Part shown: positions 1-7,933 of the stretch, one piece after another
Position numbering within the stretch: position 1 is the stretch's first letter
Layout: the number at the start of each line of letters is the position of its first letter
Made by a program: the position numbers and the translations under genes
NCBI RefSeq assembly: GCF_000620785.1
Contig: NZ_JIAI01000003.1
Span: forward strand, 124,001 to 188,000
Length of the DNA: 64,000 bases
Direction of reading: 5' to 3'
From: Actinospineispora acaciae DSM 45401
GTDB taxonomy: Bacteria > Actinomycetota > Actinomycetes > Mycobacteriales > Pseudonocardiaceae
The notes under the pieces: generated by a model
Databases searched by the model: none
The model's input: only the letters and a program-made list of their open reading frames with translations
Told to the model about the DNA's origin: nothing

Positions 1-569
1 CCGCCGCCCCGCTGCCGGCCGAACCGCCGGCGCTGGCCTACGACGTGGGCACCGGCACCGGGGTGCTGGCCGCCGTGCTGGTCCGCCGGGGCGTGCGGCG
101 CGTGCTGGCCACCGACATCGACCCGAGGGCCGTGGCGTGCGCGCGGGAGAACGTCCAGCGCCTCGGCATCGCCGACCGGGTGCGGGTGCGGCGGGCCGAC
201 CTGTTCCCCGCCGGCCGGGCCGACCTGGTGGTCTGCAACCCGCCGTGGCTGCCGGCCCGCCCGCGCACCCCGCTGGACCGCGCGGTGTACGACCCCGGCG
301 GCCGGATGCTGCGCGGGTTCCTCGACGGGCTCGCCGCCCACCTGAACCCGGCCGGCGAGGGCTGGCTGGTCCTCTCCGACCTCGCCGAGCTGCTCGGCCT
401 GCGCCCGCGCGCCGAGCTGACCGCCCTGATCGAGGCCGCCGGCCTGAGCGTCATCGCCCGGAGCCGGACCCGCCCACGCCACGCCACCGCCGTGTCCGAC
501 CCAGCCGCCGACCCGCTGCGCGCGGCCAGGGCCGCCGAGGTGACCTCGCTCTGGCGGCTCAGACGGTGA
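1..569 (+). CDS. SAM-dependent methyltransferase (N-terminus outside window)
   Basis: The frame is open from the first bases, so the gene begins upstream of the window. The visible part is the Rossmann-like core of a class I SAM-dependent methyltransferase. It has a glycine-rich motif I (DVGTGTG), an acidic residue ending strand 2 (ATDIDP), and the NPPW signature of HemK/PrmC/RsmC-type N-methyltransferases, which methylate amide or exocyclic nitrogens. The substrate cannot be told from this fragment. The stop overlaps the convergent hydrolase gene by 11 nt. The family assignment is secure and the specific function is not. Confidence 0.8.
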   Translation, partial: AAPLPAEPPALAYDVGTGTGVLAAVLVRRGVRRVLATDIDPRAVACARENVQRLGIADRVRVRRADLFPAGRADLVVCNPPWLPARPRTPLDRAVYDPGGRMLRGFLDGLAAHLNPAGEGWLVLSDLAELLGLRPRAELTALIEAAGLSVIARSRTRPRHATAVSDPAADPLRAARAAEVTSLWRLRR

Positions 570-1311
570 CCCGCTCGCCCGGCCGGGGCAGGTGGAACCG
601 CTCGGCCAGCCCGCGCCGCCCGAACGCCGCGCGCAGCTCCTCGGCGCCCTCGGTGAAGTGCGCCCAGCCCTCGAAGTGCAGCGGTACGACCTGCTCGGCG
701 GCCAGGATCTCGGCGGCCTCGGCGGCGTCCTCGCTGGTCAGCGTCAGGGGACCGCCGGGGACGAGCTCCGTCCGCGCGGCGCCGGCGAACAGCACGGCCA
801 CCTGGACCGGGCCGATCCGCCGCGCCACCTCCCGCACCACCGGCAGCGACGCGTTGTCCCCGCTGACGTACACCGTGGGCAGCCCGTCGCCGGACAGCAC
901 GAACCCGGTCACCTCGCCGACCAGCGCCTCGGTGCCGTCCGGCCCGTGCTGCGCCGGCACGCCGGTGACCCGCACCGGGCCCAGCTCGACGTCCGTCCAG
1001 TTCGGCACCGCCCGCACGTTGCCGCCCAGCCGCCCGGCCGCCGCGTTCGTGGACAGCACCGTCGGCACCGTGGCCAGGTACTCCCGGCCGGCACCGTCCA
1101 GGTTGTCCGGATGCTGGTCGTGCGACAACAGCACCGCGTCCACCCGCCCGATCTCGGCCGGCCCGAACGCAGGCCCGGCCAGCTTGGTCAACTTACGGTC
1201 GCCGATCGGATAGTCCCCCGGCGGGTCGAAGGTCGGGTCGACCACCAGCCGCACCCCGCCCAGCTCCAGCACCGCCGTCGGCCCGCCCGCGTACCACACA
1301 TCCACGCTCAT
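559..1311 (-). CDS. Metallo-beta-lactamase-fold hydrolase, UlaG-like
   Basis: The 250-residue product has the layout of small cytoplasmic metal-dependent hydrolases related to UlaG. The metal motif is a variant: residues 63-70 read SHDQHPDN rather than the usual HxHxDH. Further ligand candidates lie in the AQHGPDG segment, the SGDNA turn and a late PLHFEGW. The start at 1311 is chosen because AAGGTGG lies just before its ATG and homology-like sequence begins there; the open frame extends further upstream but with poor composition. The substrate is unknown. The gene converges on the methyltransferase and is divergent from the GNAT gene. Confidence 0.8.
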   Translation of the reverse strand: MSVDVWYAGGPTAVLELGGVRLVVDPTFDPPGDYPIGDRKLTKLAGPAFGPAEIGRVDAVLLSHDQHPDNLDGAGREYLATVPTVLSTNAAAGRLGGNVRAVPNWTDVELGPVRVTGVPAQHGPDGTEALVGEVTGFVLSGDGLPTVYVSGDNASLPVVREVARRIGPVQVAVLFAGAARTELVPGGPLTLTSEDAAEAAEILAAEQVVPLHFEGWAHFTEGAEELRAAFGRRGLAERFHLPRPGERVTV

Positions 1312-1537
1312 GGACCCACCTTCGTCGACGACCGCCGAGACCGCCACGGTCGGGGTCGATCTCGGACGGGGCCGTAGGCCATTCGGGCGGTTCCTATGCG
1401 GTTCACAGGTACGGATGGCAGGGTGGCCGACGGCGTTGTCCAGCCCCCCGTGTGCCCGTCGGATCCGAAGCGAGAGTCGACATGGCAAGAAGCGCGTCGT
1501 CCGTGATCGTCACCCGGCCGGCCGGGGCGTCGGCGCT

Positions 1538-2269
1538 GTGACCGGGGCGGCCTGGCACGGCGAGGTGGACGGCTGGTGGGCCGACGTGCTGAAGGTTCCG
1601 GCGGACGCGCTGCGGGCCGGCGGCGTGCTCGGGCTCGACCACCTGGACCACGTCGGGGTCGTCGCGGTCGCGGGCGCGGACGCCCCGCTGGTGTACGGGC
1701 CGGCCGAGCTCCAACCCGCGCTGCGCGCCGCCGTGCGCGCCAGCGACGGCGACGGTGACCTGCTCGGCGGCGAGCTGCTCACCGCCGCGCTGCCCGGCAC
1801 CAGCCGCGCCCTGGGTCCCGCCTGGTACGGCTACGCCACGGCCGCGCCCCCGGGCGGCGACGGCCTCGGTGACGGCGTGCGCCCGCTGGCCGAACCGGAC
1901 CTCCCGCAGCTCGCCCGCCTGCGCGAACAGACCCCCGGACCGGAGCGCGACGAGAGCGGCACCGACGGGCTGCCCGCGTTCGGCTACCGGGAGGACGGCG
2001 AGCTGCTGGCCGTCGCCAGCCTCGGCGACTGGCACGGGATGCCCACCATCGGCGTGCTCACCCACCCCGGCGCGCGCGGGCGCGGGCTGGGCGGACGGGT
2101 CGTCGGCGCCGCCGTCCGCACCGGCCTGACCCGCCGCGCCGTCGTCCAGTACCGGGCGTGGCACCGCAACCAGGCCTCGATCGCGCTGGCCCGCCGCTGC
2201 GGTTTCGTCCACTACTGCGACGGCCTGGTCATCGACCTCGGCGGCCCCACCCCGCGCCCCCACCCGTGA
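1538..2269 (+). CDS. GNAT-family N-acetyltransferase
   Basis: About 243 residues. The C-terminal third carries the acetyl-CoA pyrophosphate loop ([11 protein letters not shown], around residues 175-186), followed by the typical hydrophobic helix and a C-terminal NQASIALARRCGF segment, as in GNAT enzymes where the second strand pair closes over the cofactor. The N-terminal half is a less conserved region that may bind substrate. The start is uncertain: the frame is open further upstream, and GTG at 1538 is chosen because upstream codons look non-coding. The stop codon lies inside the left arm of the 2264-2307 hairpin. The acceptor substrate is not predictable. Confidence 0.75.
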   Translation: MTGAAWHGEVDGWWADVLKVPADALRAGGVLGLDHLDHVGVVAVAGADAPLVYGPAELQPALRAAVRASDGDGDLLGGELLTAALPGTSRALGPAWYGYATAAPPGGDGLGDGVRPLAEPDLPQLARLREQTPGPERDESGTDGLPAFGYREDGELLAVASLGDWHGMPTIGVLTHPGARGRGLGGRVVGAAVRTGLTRRAVVQYRAWHRNQASIALARRCGFVHYCDGLVIDLGGPTPRPHP

Positions 2270-2307
2270 GTGGTTAGCGTTGTCATAGCAACGCTAACCA
2301 CTCACGG
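2264..2307. repeat. Intergenic palindrome, copy 1 (bidirectional terminator-like)
   Basis: Perfect 19-bp arms (left arm CCGTGAGTGGTTAGCGTTG) flank the 6-nt loop TCATAG. It sits between the convergent GNAT and DUF445 genes and carries the TGA stop of the GNAT gene in its left arm. Related copies lie at 4979-5022 and 22250-22295. No T-run follows, so it would be a U-tail-less terminator, or a mobile palindromic element that serves as one. Confidence 0.85.
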
Positions 2308-2308
2308 C

Positions 2309-3511
2309 TCAGTGCCCGACCAGGAGCAGCAGCTGCAGCTCGCCGACCACCGCGCCGAGGATGCCGCCGACCAGGATCAGCTTCCACTCGTCCTGCCGGA
2401 ACGCCGGGCGCAGCACCGACTCGAACTCCTCCGGGGTGAGCGCGCGCATCGCGCCGGCCACGGTGTGCTCGACGGCCAGGGCGTCGCGCGCGTAGGCCAT
2501 CGCGGGGGCCATCGCGGCGGGCGCCTCGGCCAGGACGCGGGCGGCGATGTCCGCCTTGAGCCGGCGGTAGCGGTGCGAGCCGACGGTGAGCACCACCAAC
2601 GGCAGGGCCGGCCCGAGCTGGCGGTCCACCACCCGAGACACGTGCCGCTGCACCAGCCCGATCAGCCGGTCCGACTTGGGGCCGGTGAGCAGCGCCGCCA
2701 CGATCTTGGGCGCGGTCAGCACCTCGTCCGCGACCACCCGCCCGTAGTCGGTGGCCACCTCGGTGCGCCGCTTCTGGAACAGCCCCTGCCAGCGGAACAC
2801 GCCGAGGAACCGCCGCTCCTCGCGCGGGTAGAAGATCATCTTCAGCGCCAGCCAGTCCGTGCTCAGCCCGACGATCGCGCCGAAGACCGGCATCACCAGC
2901 GGCTCGTGGGTGAGCGACCAGACCGCCGCCTGCAACAGCCCGATGATCAGCCCGAAGTACAGCCCGCTGCGCGCGATGAACCGCAGCTCCGGCTGGCCCA
3001 CGTCCTTGACCAGCCGGTTCAGCACGCCACGGTCGCCGGCCAGGTTCCGCAGCGCCATGTCCCTGGTGTCCAGGTAGGCCTCGGGGTTGCGCGCGAGGTC
3101 GGCCAGCAGCTCGGCCACCGCCTCCGGCGCCTGCTCCGCGACCTGCTCCAGCAGCCGCCGCCGGGCCCGCTCCGGCAGCGCGTCCCACAGCCGGGGCTGG
3201 TACCTGGTCATCAGGTCGGTGCCGATCTCGGTCACCGCCCGGCGCAGCGGCTCGCGCAGCTCCTCGGTGATCCGGCCCGGGTCCACCCTGGCCAGGATCT
3301 TGCCCGGATCGATCAGGCGCCCGAGCAGCAGGTTCACCGCGACGCTGCCGATGCGCCCCACGTTGCGCGGGATCACGCCCTGCCAGCCCAGGAACGGCCG
3401 CACGCCCACAAACTCCACCGGCCGGAACATCATCTCGATGGCCACCAGCTTGGTGACGTATCCGATGAACGCGGCGAGCAGCGGCATCGACAGAACGGTC
3501 AGCCAGCTCAC
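2309..3511 (-). CDS. DUF445 family membrane-associated protein
   Basis: The 400-residue product matches the DUF445/YheB family. It has an N-terminal hydrophobic segment followed by the conserved IGYVTKLVAIEMMFRP stretch, a repeated version of it in the middle (AIVGLSTDWLALKMIFYP), and a hydrophobic C-terminus. The duplicated N(T/D)WxAxxxxF-type motif is the family hallmark. Function is unknown; members are thought to be membrane anchored with a long helical domain. The gene lies 17 nt downstream of the small gene at 3528-3803, probably in the same transcript, and ends at the hairpin 2264-2307. Confidence 0.85.
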   Translation of the reverse strand: MSWLTVLSMPLLAAFIGYVTKLVAIEMMFRPVEFVGVRPFLGWQGVIPRNVGRIGSVAVNLLLGRLIDPGKILARVDPGRITEELREPLRRAVTEIGTDLMTRYQPRLWDALPERARRRLLEQVAEQAPEAVAELLADLARNPEAYLDTRDMALRNLAGDRGVLNRLVKDVGQPELRFIARSGLYFGLIIGLLQAAVWSLTHEPLVMPVFGAIVGLSTDWLALKMIFYPREERRFLGVFRWQGLFQKRRTEVATDYGRVVADEVLTAPKIVAALLTGPKSDRLIGLVQRHVSRVVDRQLGPALPLVVLTVGSHRYRRLKADIAARVLAEAPAAMAPAMAYARDALAVEHTVAGAMRALTPEEFESVLRPAFRQDEWKLILVGGILGAVVGELQLLLLVGH

Positions 3512-3527
3512 CCGATCCCCCGGTCGG

Positions 3528-3803
3528 TCACCCCGTCATCTTGCCGGACCGCTGGGTGGCCCGGGCGCGAACGGTCGGGGTCTGGGACGGCGTTCGCGCC
3601 CGGGCCTGCTCGGCGGCCTGCGAGCGGGCCTTCTCGAAGCCGACGTTGACGATCCACTGGTACCGGATCCGGCCGTCCGGCAGGCGGCGGAACACCGGCT
3701 CGCCGACGTCCCGGCGCAGCCGCCGCACCTCGACGGTGACCAGCGACAACCACAACGACTGGGCGGCGAGCCCGAACACGGCGGCGAATGCGTCGACGGT
3801 CAT
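3528..3803 (-). CDS. Hypothetical small protein, upstream partner of DUF445 gene
   Basis: A 91-residue product not recognised as a named family. Residues 5-25 form one hydrophobic helix, followed by a basic and polar region rich in Arg, Gln and Thr. This suggests a single-pass or peripherally bound membrane protein with a cytoplasmic tail. The start at 3803 is supported by GGAGG six bases before the ATG. It precedes the DUF445 gene by 17 nt and is divergent from the XRE regulator, so it could come under the control of the palindrome at 3853-3868. Confidence 0.65.
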   Translation of the reverse strand: MTVDAFAAVFGLAAQSLWLSLVTVEVRRLRRDVGEPVFRRLPDGRIRYQWIVNVGFEKARSQAAEQARARTPSQTPTVRARATQRSGKMTG

Positions 3804-3852
3804 GCGCGGCCTCCGGCCCTGGTGGCGGTATGGTGGAGACTCTATCACGCTA

Positions 3853-3868
3853 TCTCGTAATTGCGAGA
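3853..3868. promoter_or_regulatory. Probable operator of the XRE regulator
   Basis: Imperfect palindrome TCTCGTAATTGCGAGA (14 of 16 positions symmetric) in an AT-rich stretch between divergent genes. It touches the ribosome-binding site of the XRE gene (AGAAGGAG, 3866-3873) and would overlap the -35 area of the opposite promoter, whose -10 candidate is TAGAGT (plus-strand 3838-3843). Position and symmetry suggest autoregulation. Confidence 0.5.
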
Positions 3869-3879
3869 AGGAGATGGGT

Positions 3880-4755
3880 ATGGCGACGCCGACGGTGCGC
3901 AAGCTCCAGCTCGGGCACGAGCTGCGCCGGCTGCGGGAGGCGGCCAGGCTCACCCCCGCCGACGCCGCCCGCGCCCTGGCGTGCACCACGGCGAAGATCA
4001 GCCGCCTGGAGTCCGGCGAGAACGCGATCAGCCTCGGCGACCTGAAACTGCTGCTGGAGCTGTACGAGGACGGCCCCGAGCACCGGACGTGGATGATCGA
4101 GCTGTCCAGGGACAATCGCCGCCGGCGCCGCTGGACCGGGCACTGGGCCGCCGTTCCGGAGTGGTTCCGCACGTTCGTCGACCTGGAACGGGACGCCGAA
4201 GACATCCGGATCGTGGCGTCCGAGGTGATCCCCGGCCTGCTCCAGACCGAGGCGTACATGCGCGCGCTGTTCGAGACGGGGTCGGCAATTGGCGGCCCGA
4301 CGGACGTCGAAAGCTCGATCAAGACGCGGCTCGAGCGTCAGGCCCTCCTCGACAAGGACGACCCACCGATGCTGAGCATCATCCTGTCCGAGTCCTGCGT
4401 GCGCCGGATGGTCGGCGACCGGGCGCTGATGGCCGAACAACTGGAGCACGTGGCCACCATGGCCGGCCGCCGTCGCATTCAGCTGCAATTGCATCCGTTC
4501 GACGGTGAAACGACAGTCGTTTTGAAACGTTTCATAATGATCCGGGTACGGACCCTGGGCGGCGACGCGTTACCGTTCGCCTACTGCGAGGACCCGGACG
4601 ACGCCCGCTACATCGACGATCCGAGGGCGCTTCGGATCTACGAGTCACTGTGGGGCGCGCTGCAGGCTGCGGCGCTCGGACCAGGTGAAACCCGGAGTAG
4701 GCTGCGGGAGATGGCCGGTCGGCTCGCGGAAGGTTCTGTCGATGACCACGGATGA
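3880..4755 (+). CDS. XRE-family regulator with DUF5753 domain
   Basis: The 291-residue product has an N-terminal helix-turn-helix of the Xre/Cro type (residues about 10-65, with the typical AxxLxxxxxKISRLESGE pattern) and then a C-terminal DUF5753 effector domain with the conserved VIPGLLQTEAYMRALF segment. Such proteins are abundant in streptomycetes and relatives, usually paired with a small DUF397 protein, as here; WhiJ-like developmental regulators belong to this group. ATG 3880 is preferred over the in-frame ATG at 3874 because AAGGAG sits six bases before it. The gene overlaps the DUF397 gene by 14 nt. Confidence 0.9.
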   Translation: MATPTVRKLQLGHELRRLREAARLTPADAARALACTTAKISRLESGENAISLGDLKLLLELYEDGPEHRTWMIELSRDNRRRRRWTGHWAAVPEWFRTFVDLERDAEDIRIVASEVIPGLLQTEAYMRALFETGSAIGGPTDVESSIKTRLERQALLDKDDPPMLSIILSESCVRRMVGDRALMAEQLEHVATMAGRRRIQLQLHPFDGETTVVLKRFIMIRVRTLGGDALPFAYCEDPDDARYIDDPRALRIYESLWGALQAAALGPGETRSRLREMAGRLAEGSVDDHG

Positions 4756-4954
4756 CTTCGCCGACGCGACCTGGTTCAAGAGCAGCCGCTCGGACGAGAA
4801 TGTGGCCGAATGTGTCGAGGTCGCCGTGCTTCCCGGCCGAGTCGGAGTCCGCGACTCCAAGGCTCACGGCCACGGCCCCGTCCTGACGTTCCCGCCCGCC
4901 CAGTGGCGCGCCTTCGTGACCGCCGTACTCACCGACAAGCTCACCCCGCGCTAG
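4742..4954 (+). CDS. DUF397 domain small protein
   Basis: A 70-residue protein spanning the whole DUF397 domain. It has the WFKSSRS opening, the ECVEVA strand, the VGVRDSK motif and the closing FPPAQWRAFV. It starts inside the 3' end of the XRE/DUF5753 gene, implying translational coupling. In related actinomycetes the DUF397 protein is a partner that modulates the XRE regulator, and some authors compare such pairs to toxin-antitoxin modules. The partner role here is inferred from arrangement. The copy 2 hairpin follows the stop codon. Confidence 0.9.
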   Translation: MTTDDFADATWFKSSRSDENVAECVEVAVLPGRVGVRDSKAHGHGPVLTFPPAQWRAFVTAVLTDKLTPR

Positions 4955-4978
4955 GCCACCGTTTGGGCAGGTCAGAGG

Positions 4979-5022
4979 CCGTGAGTGGTTAGCGGTGCCA
5001 TAGCACCTCTAACCACTCACGG
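4979..5022. repeat. Intergenic palindrome, copy 2 (bidirectional terminator-like)
   Basis: Left arm CCGTGAGTGGTTAGCGGTGC pairs with the right arm over 20 positions with one mismatch, loop CATA. It lies between the convergent DUF397 and RNA methyltransferase genes. The TAG stop of the methyltransferase is inside the right arm, so the element supplies the end of the protein. The outer 14 bp are identical to copy 1. Confidence 0.85.
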
Positions 5023-5851
5023 GTGGTGAGCTGGGGGTTCCCGGCCTGTGGGGGAAGGCGGTGCGGCGCGTCTCGTAGAGCATCAGTGCGGCGGCCACCG
5101 CCAGGTTCAGCGACTCGGCGGTGCCCACCATCGGGATCCGCACGCACGTGTCGGCGGCTTTGAGCAGCTCGTCCGGCAGCCCTTCGCCCTCGCTGCCCAA
5201 CAGCACGGCCAGCGGCGGGCGGTAGGTCACCGACCAGTGCGCGCGCTCGGCGTACCCGGAGGCGGCCACCACGTCGACGGCCCGCTCGCGCGCCCAGGCC
5301 AGGAACGCGTCCGCGCCGGCGGCCGCGATCGGCACCGCGAACAGCGAGCCCATGCTCGCCTTCACGGCGGCGGGCGCGAACGGGTCGGTGGTCTCGCCCA
5401 GCAGGATCACCCCGGCCGCGCCGGCGGCGTCGGCGGTTCGGATCACGGTGCCCAGGTTCCCGGGGTTGCCGACGTCGTGCAGCGCCACGAACACCGCGTC
5501 CGGCGGCACCGGCAGCTCGCCCAGCGTGGACGTCCGCGCCCGCACCACGGCGAACAGGCCGGGCGGGCGGTCACGGTCGGTCAGCCTGGCCGCCAGCTCC
5601 GCGCTCAGCTCGGCCACCCGGGTGCCGTCCGCGCGCCGCCGCGCCACCATCGGCTCGGCGGACGCCGGCAGGTGCTCGGGCACCACCAGCAGCGTCTCGA
5701 TCTCCCAGCCGGCCTCCACCGCGCGCCAGACCGGCTGCACGCCCTCCACCACGAACGCACCCTCGCGGCGTCGCCCTTTCCGGTCCGTCAAGGCCCGAAC
5801 CCGTTTGACCAGCGGGTTGGCCGCGCTCGTGATCAACTCCGGTGGACTCAT
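5009..5851 (-). CDS. TrmH/SpoU-family RNA 2'-O-methyltransferase
   Basis: The 280-residue SPOUT enzyme has an N-terminal substrate-binding domain (residues 1-105) that begins ITSAANPLVKRVRAL, as in rRNA methyltransferases. The knotted catalytic domain follows, with motif 1 (NPGNLGTVIRTADA, about 131-144), motif 2 (GSEGEGLP, about 219-226) and motif 3 (SLNLAVAAALMLYE, about 246-259). It is expected to methylate a ribose 2'-hydroxyl in rRNA or tRNA using SAM. The N-terminal domain favours a 23S rRNA target, but the nucleotide cannot be named. The stop codon is within hairpin copy 2. Confidence 0.88.
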   Translation of the reverse strand: MSPPELITSAANPLVKRVRALTDRKGRRREGAFVVEGVQPVWRAVEAGWEIETLLVVPEHLPASAEPMVARRRADGTRVAELSAELAARLTDRDRPPGLFAVVRARTSTLGELPVPPDAVFVALHDVGNPGNLGTVIRTADAAGAAGVILLGETTDPFAPAAVKASMGSLFAVPIAAAGADAFLAWARERAVDVVAASGYAERAHWSVTYRPPLAVLLGSEGEGLPDELLKAADTCVRIPMVGTAESLNLAVAAALMLYETRRTAFPHRPGTPSSPPVSG

Positions 5852-5926
5852 CGCGGCACCAATCTAACTACCGGCGCGCGGAGGGCTTTACTAGCGTGGG
5901 ACACAGGCACCCCCGAAGGAGCTTTC

Positions 5927-6424
5927 ATGGCCCAGTCCGACTCCTCCCCCAGCACACCGGCCAAGACGGCGCGGCCCAAGACCTCGCGCGCCAAGACGAA
6001 GAAGCCGCCCGAGCCCGCGCCGGTGGACGTGGTCACCGAGTTCCTGGCCGCCCTGGAGCGCCTGGACACCGACGCCGCGCTGGCCCTGCTCTCCGACGAC
6101 GTCGTCTACCAGAACGTCTCGCTGCCCGAGGCCCGCGGCCGCGATGCGGTGGGCAAACAGCTCGCGCTGCTCAACCGCTACGCCACCGGGTTCAGGGCGA
6201 TCAACCACCGGATCGTCGGTGACGGCCGCACGGTGCTGACCGAGCGCACCGACATCATCGAGATCCGCCGGGTGCGCGCGGCGTTCTGGGTGTGCGGGCG
6301 GTTCGAGGTCACCGACGGGAAGATCACCGAGTGGCGCGACTACTTCGACTGGGCGAACGTACTGGCCGGGTTCGCCGCCGGCGCCGGGAAGGCCGTGCTC
6401 GGCCTGCTCCGCCGCGCCCGCTGA
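5927..6424 (+). CDS. Limonene-epoxide-hydrolase-like protein (EphG type)
   Basis: A 165-residue cytoplasmic protein. A Lys/Pro/Thr-rich N-terminal tail (residues 1-32) precedes an NTF2-like cone. The residues that form the limonene-1,2-epoxide hydrolase active site appear conserved: Tyr61 and Asn63 (VVYQNVS), Arg107 and Asp109 (TERTDI), and Asp138 (EWRDYF). In the family these activate water for one-step epoxide opening. Mycobacterial EphG is a relative. GAAGGAG lies six bases before the ATG. It is convergent with the sugar-ABC ATPase gene. The epoxide substrate is unknown, and the basic tail is additional to the family core. Confidence 0.8.
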   Translation: MAQSDSSPSTPAKTARPKTSRAKTKKPPEPAPVDVVTEFLAALERLDTDAALALLSDDVVYQNVSLPEARGRDAVGKQLALLNRYATGFRAINHRIVGDGRTVLTERTDIIEIRRVRAAFWVCGRFEVTDGKITEWRDYFDWANVLAGFAAGAGKAVLGLLRRAR

Positions 6425-6433
6425 CGCTCGCGG

Positions 6434-7534
6434 TCAGTCCGGCAGCCGCTCGCCGCTGGTCGGGTGGAAAGCGTGCGTGCGCCCCTGGCCGCGCAGCCCG
6501 ACCCGGACGGTCTCGCCGAACGCCGGGATCTCCGCGCCCGGCGTGCGCACGATGACCCGTTTCGGCTCCGAACCGATCCGGGCCTCGCCGTACACGAACG
6601 CGTCCGCGCCCAGCTCCTCCACCAGCTCCACCGTCATCGAAAGGCCCGGCTCGTCCGCCCCGACCAGCCGCAGCGCCTCCGGCCGGATGCCCAGCGTCAC
6701 CTCGCTGAGCCCTTCGGCGCGCGCCGCGTCCACGGTGGCCCGGGACAGTGGCACCGCCAGCCCGTCCAGCTCGACGCCGCCGTCGGACAGTGGCACGGCG
6801 GTCAGGTTCATCGCGGGCGAGCCGATGAAGCCGGCCACGAACGTGTTCACCGGCCGGTCGTAGAGCTCCCTCGGCGTGGCGCACTGCTGCAGCACGCCGT
6901 CCTGCAGCACCGCCACCCGGTGGCCCATGGTCATCGCCTCGACCTGGTCGTGGGTCACGTAGATCGTGGTGGTGCGCAGCCGGGTCTGCAGCGCGGTGAT
7001 GTTCGCCCTGGTCTCCACCCGGAGCTTGGCGTCCAGGTTGGACAGCGGCTCGTCCATCAGGAACACGCTCGGCTCGCGCACGATCGCCCGGCCCATCGCC
7101 ACCCGCTGGCGCTGCCCGCCGGACAGCGCGCGCGGGCGGCGGTCCAGGTACGGGGTCAGGTCGAGCATCCGCGCGGCCTCGGCGACCCGCTCGGCGATCT
7201 CGGCCTTGGGCCGATGCTTGAGCTTGAGCGCGAACGCCATGTTCTCCGCGACGGTCATGTGCGGATACAGCGCGTAGGACTGGAACACCATCGCGATGTC
7301 CCGTTCCTTGGGCGGCATGGACGTGACGTCCCGGCCACCGATGCTGATCGCGCCCTCGTCGACGTCCTCCAGCCCCGCGAGCATCCGCAGCGCCGTGGAC
7401 TTGCCGGAACCCGACGGGCCGACCAGCACCAGGAACTCACCGTCGGTGATGTCCAGGCTGAGCTTGTCGACGGCGCGCACGGGCGGGGAACCTGGGAAGA
7501 GCCGGGAAGCGTCCCGGTAGCTGACCTCGGCCAT
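6434..7534 (-). CDS. Sugar ABC transporter ATP-binding protein, MsiK/UgpC type
   Basis: The 366-residue ATPase has Walker A GPSGSGKST (residues 39-47), Q-loop, signature LSGGQ, Walker B with the DEP motif, and a switch His in YVTHD. A C-terminal TOBE/MalK-like regulatory region runs from about 240. This matches the multi-purpose carbohydrate importer ATPases of actinobacteria (MsiK, UgpC), which energise several separate permease systems. No permease or binding-protein gene lies nearby, which fits an orphan ATPase shared between transporters. Predicted location is the inner face of the membrane. Confidence 0.92.
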   Translation of the reverse strand: MAEVSYRDASRLFPGSPPVRAVDKLSLDITDGEFLVLVGPSGSGKSTALRMLAGLEDVDEGAISIGGRDVTSMPPKERDIAMVFQSYALYPHMTVAENMAFALKLKHRPKAEIAERVAEAARMLDLTPYLDRRPRALSGGQRQRVAMGRAIVREPSVFLMDEPLSNLDAKLRVETRANITALQTRLRTTTIYVTHDQVEAMTMGHRVAVLQDGVLQQCATPRELYDRPVNTFVAGFIGSPAMNLTAVPLSDGGVELDGLAVPLSRATVDAARAEGLSEVTLGIRPEALRLVGADEPGLSMTVELVEELGADAFVYGEARIGSEPKRVIVRTPGAEIPAFGETVRVGLRGQGRTHAFHPTSGERLPD

Positions 7535-7590
7535 CCCGGATCATCCTGGCATCTCGCCGCCCGCTTGGGCAGACCTCGGACGAAAAAGAG

Positions 7591-7812
7591 TCAGCGGAAA
7601 AGGCGGCGCAGCAACACCAGCACCACCAGTACAACGATCCCGATCAAGGCGAACTTGATTTTGGGGTCGGACAGCTTGGCGTGTGCCGACTCGTTGACGT
7701 CCTCGACCAGCCGCTTCGGGTTGGCCCTTTCGGCAAGCTCATCCAGGGTGCCCGCGAGCGCCGTGCGAGCGTCCTCGATCTCGCGCTGGATGGTGTCCGG
7801 GTCGCGTGCCAC
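7591..7812 (-). CDS. DUF3618 domain small membrane protein
   Basis: A 73-residue protein with the DUF3618 core: DPDTIQREIEDARTALAGTLDEL, an amphipathic helix starting at residue 4, then a LVEDV segment, one transmembrane helix (about residues 53-70) and a short basic tail. Such proteins are tail-anchored and common in actinobacteria beside DUF1269/YtxH-like or stress genes; no biochemical role is established. It sits in reverse orientation between the ABC ATPase and the MT0933-like gene. Confidence 0.85.
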   Translation of the reverse strand: MARDPDTIQREIEDARTALAGTLDELAERANPKRLVEDVNESAHAKLSDPKIKFALIGIVVLVVLVLLRRLFR

Positions 7813-7921
7813 GACTCCTCCTCGCCTCGAAACGCGCGCGGGACGCGCGCAGGGACCAACGGTAGATCACCCTTTCGTCTGTCGGTGAGCCAGCCGGCCT
7901 TCCGCTCACTCGAAACGCGGA

Positions 7922-7927
7922 TAGGCT
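7922..7927 (+). promoter_or_regulatory. -10 box TAGGCT for a leaderless start
   Basis: TAGGCT ends six bases before GTG 7934. No Shine-Dalgarno sequence is visible, so transcription probably starts at or next to the start codon. Confidence 0.5.
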
Positions 7928-7933
7928 TTGGAC

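Noticed and set aside
1312-1488. N-terminal extension of the UlaG-like hydrolase
   Set aside because: The added residues are Arg/Pro-rich and the ribosome-binding site is placed for the ATG at 1311.
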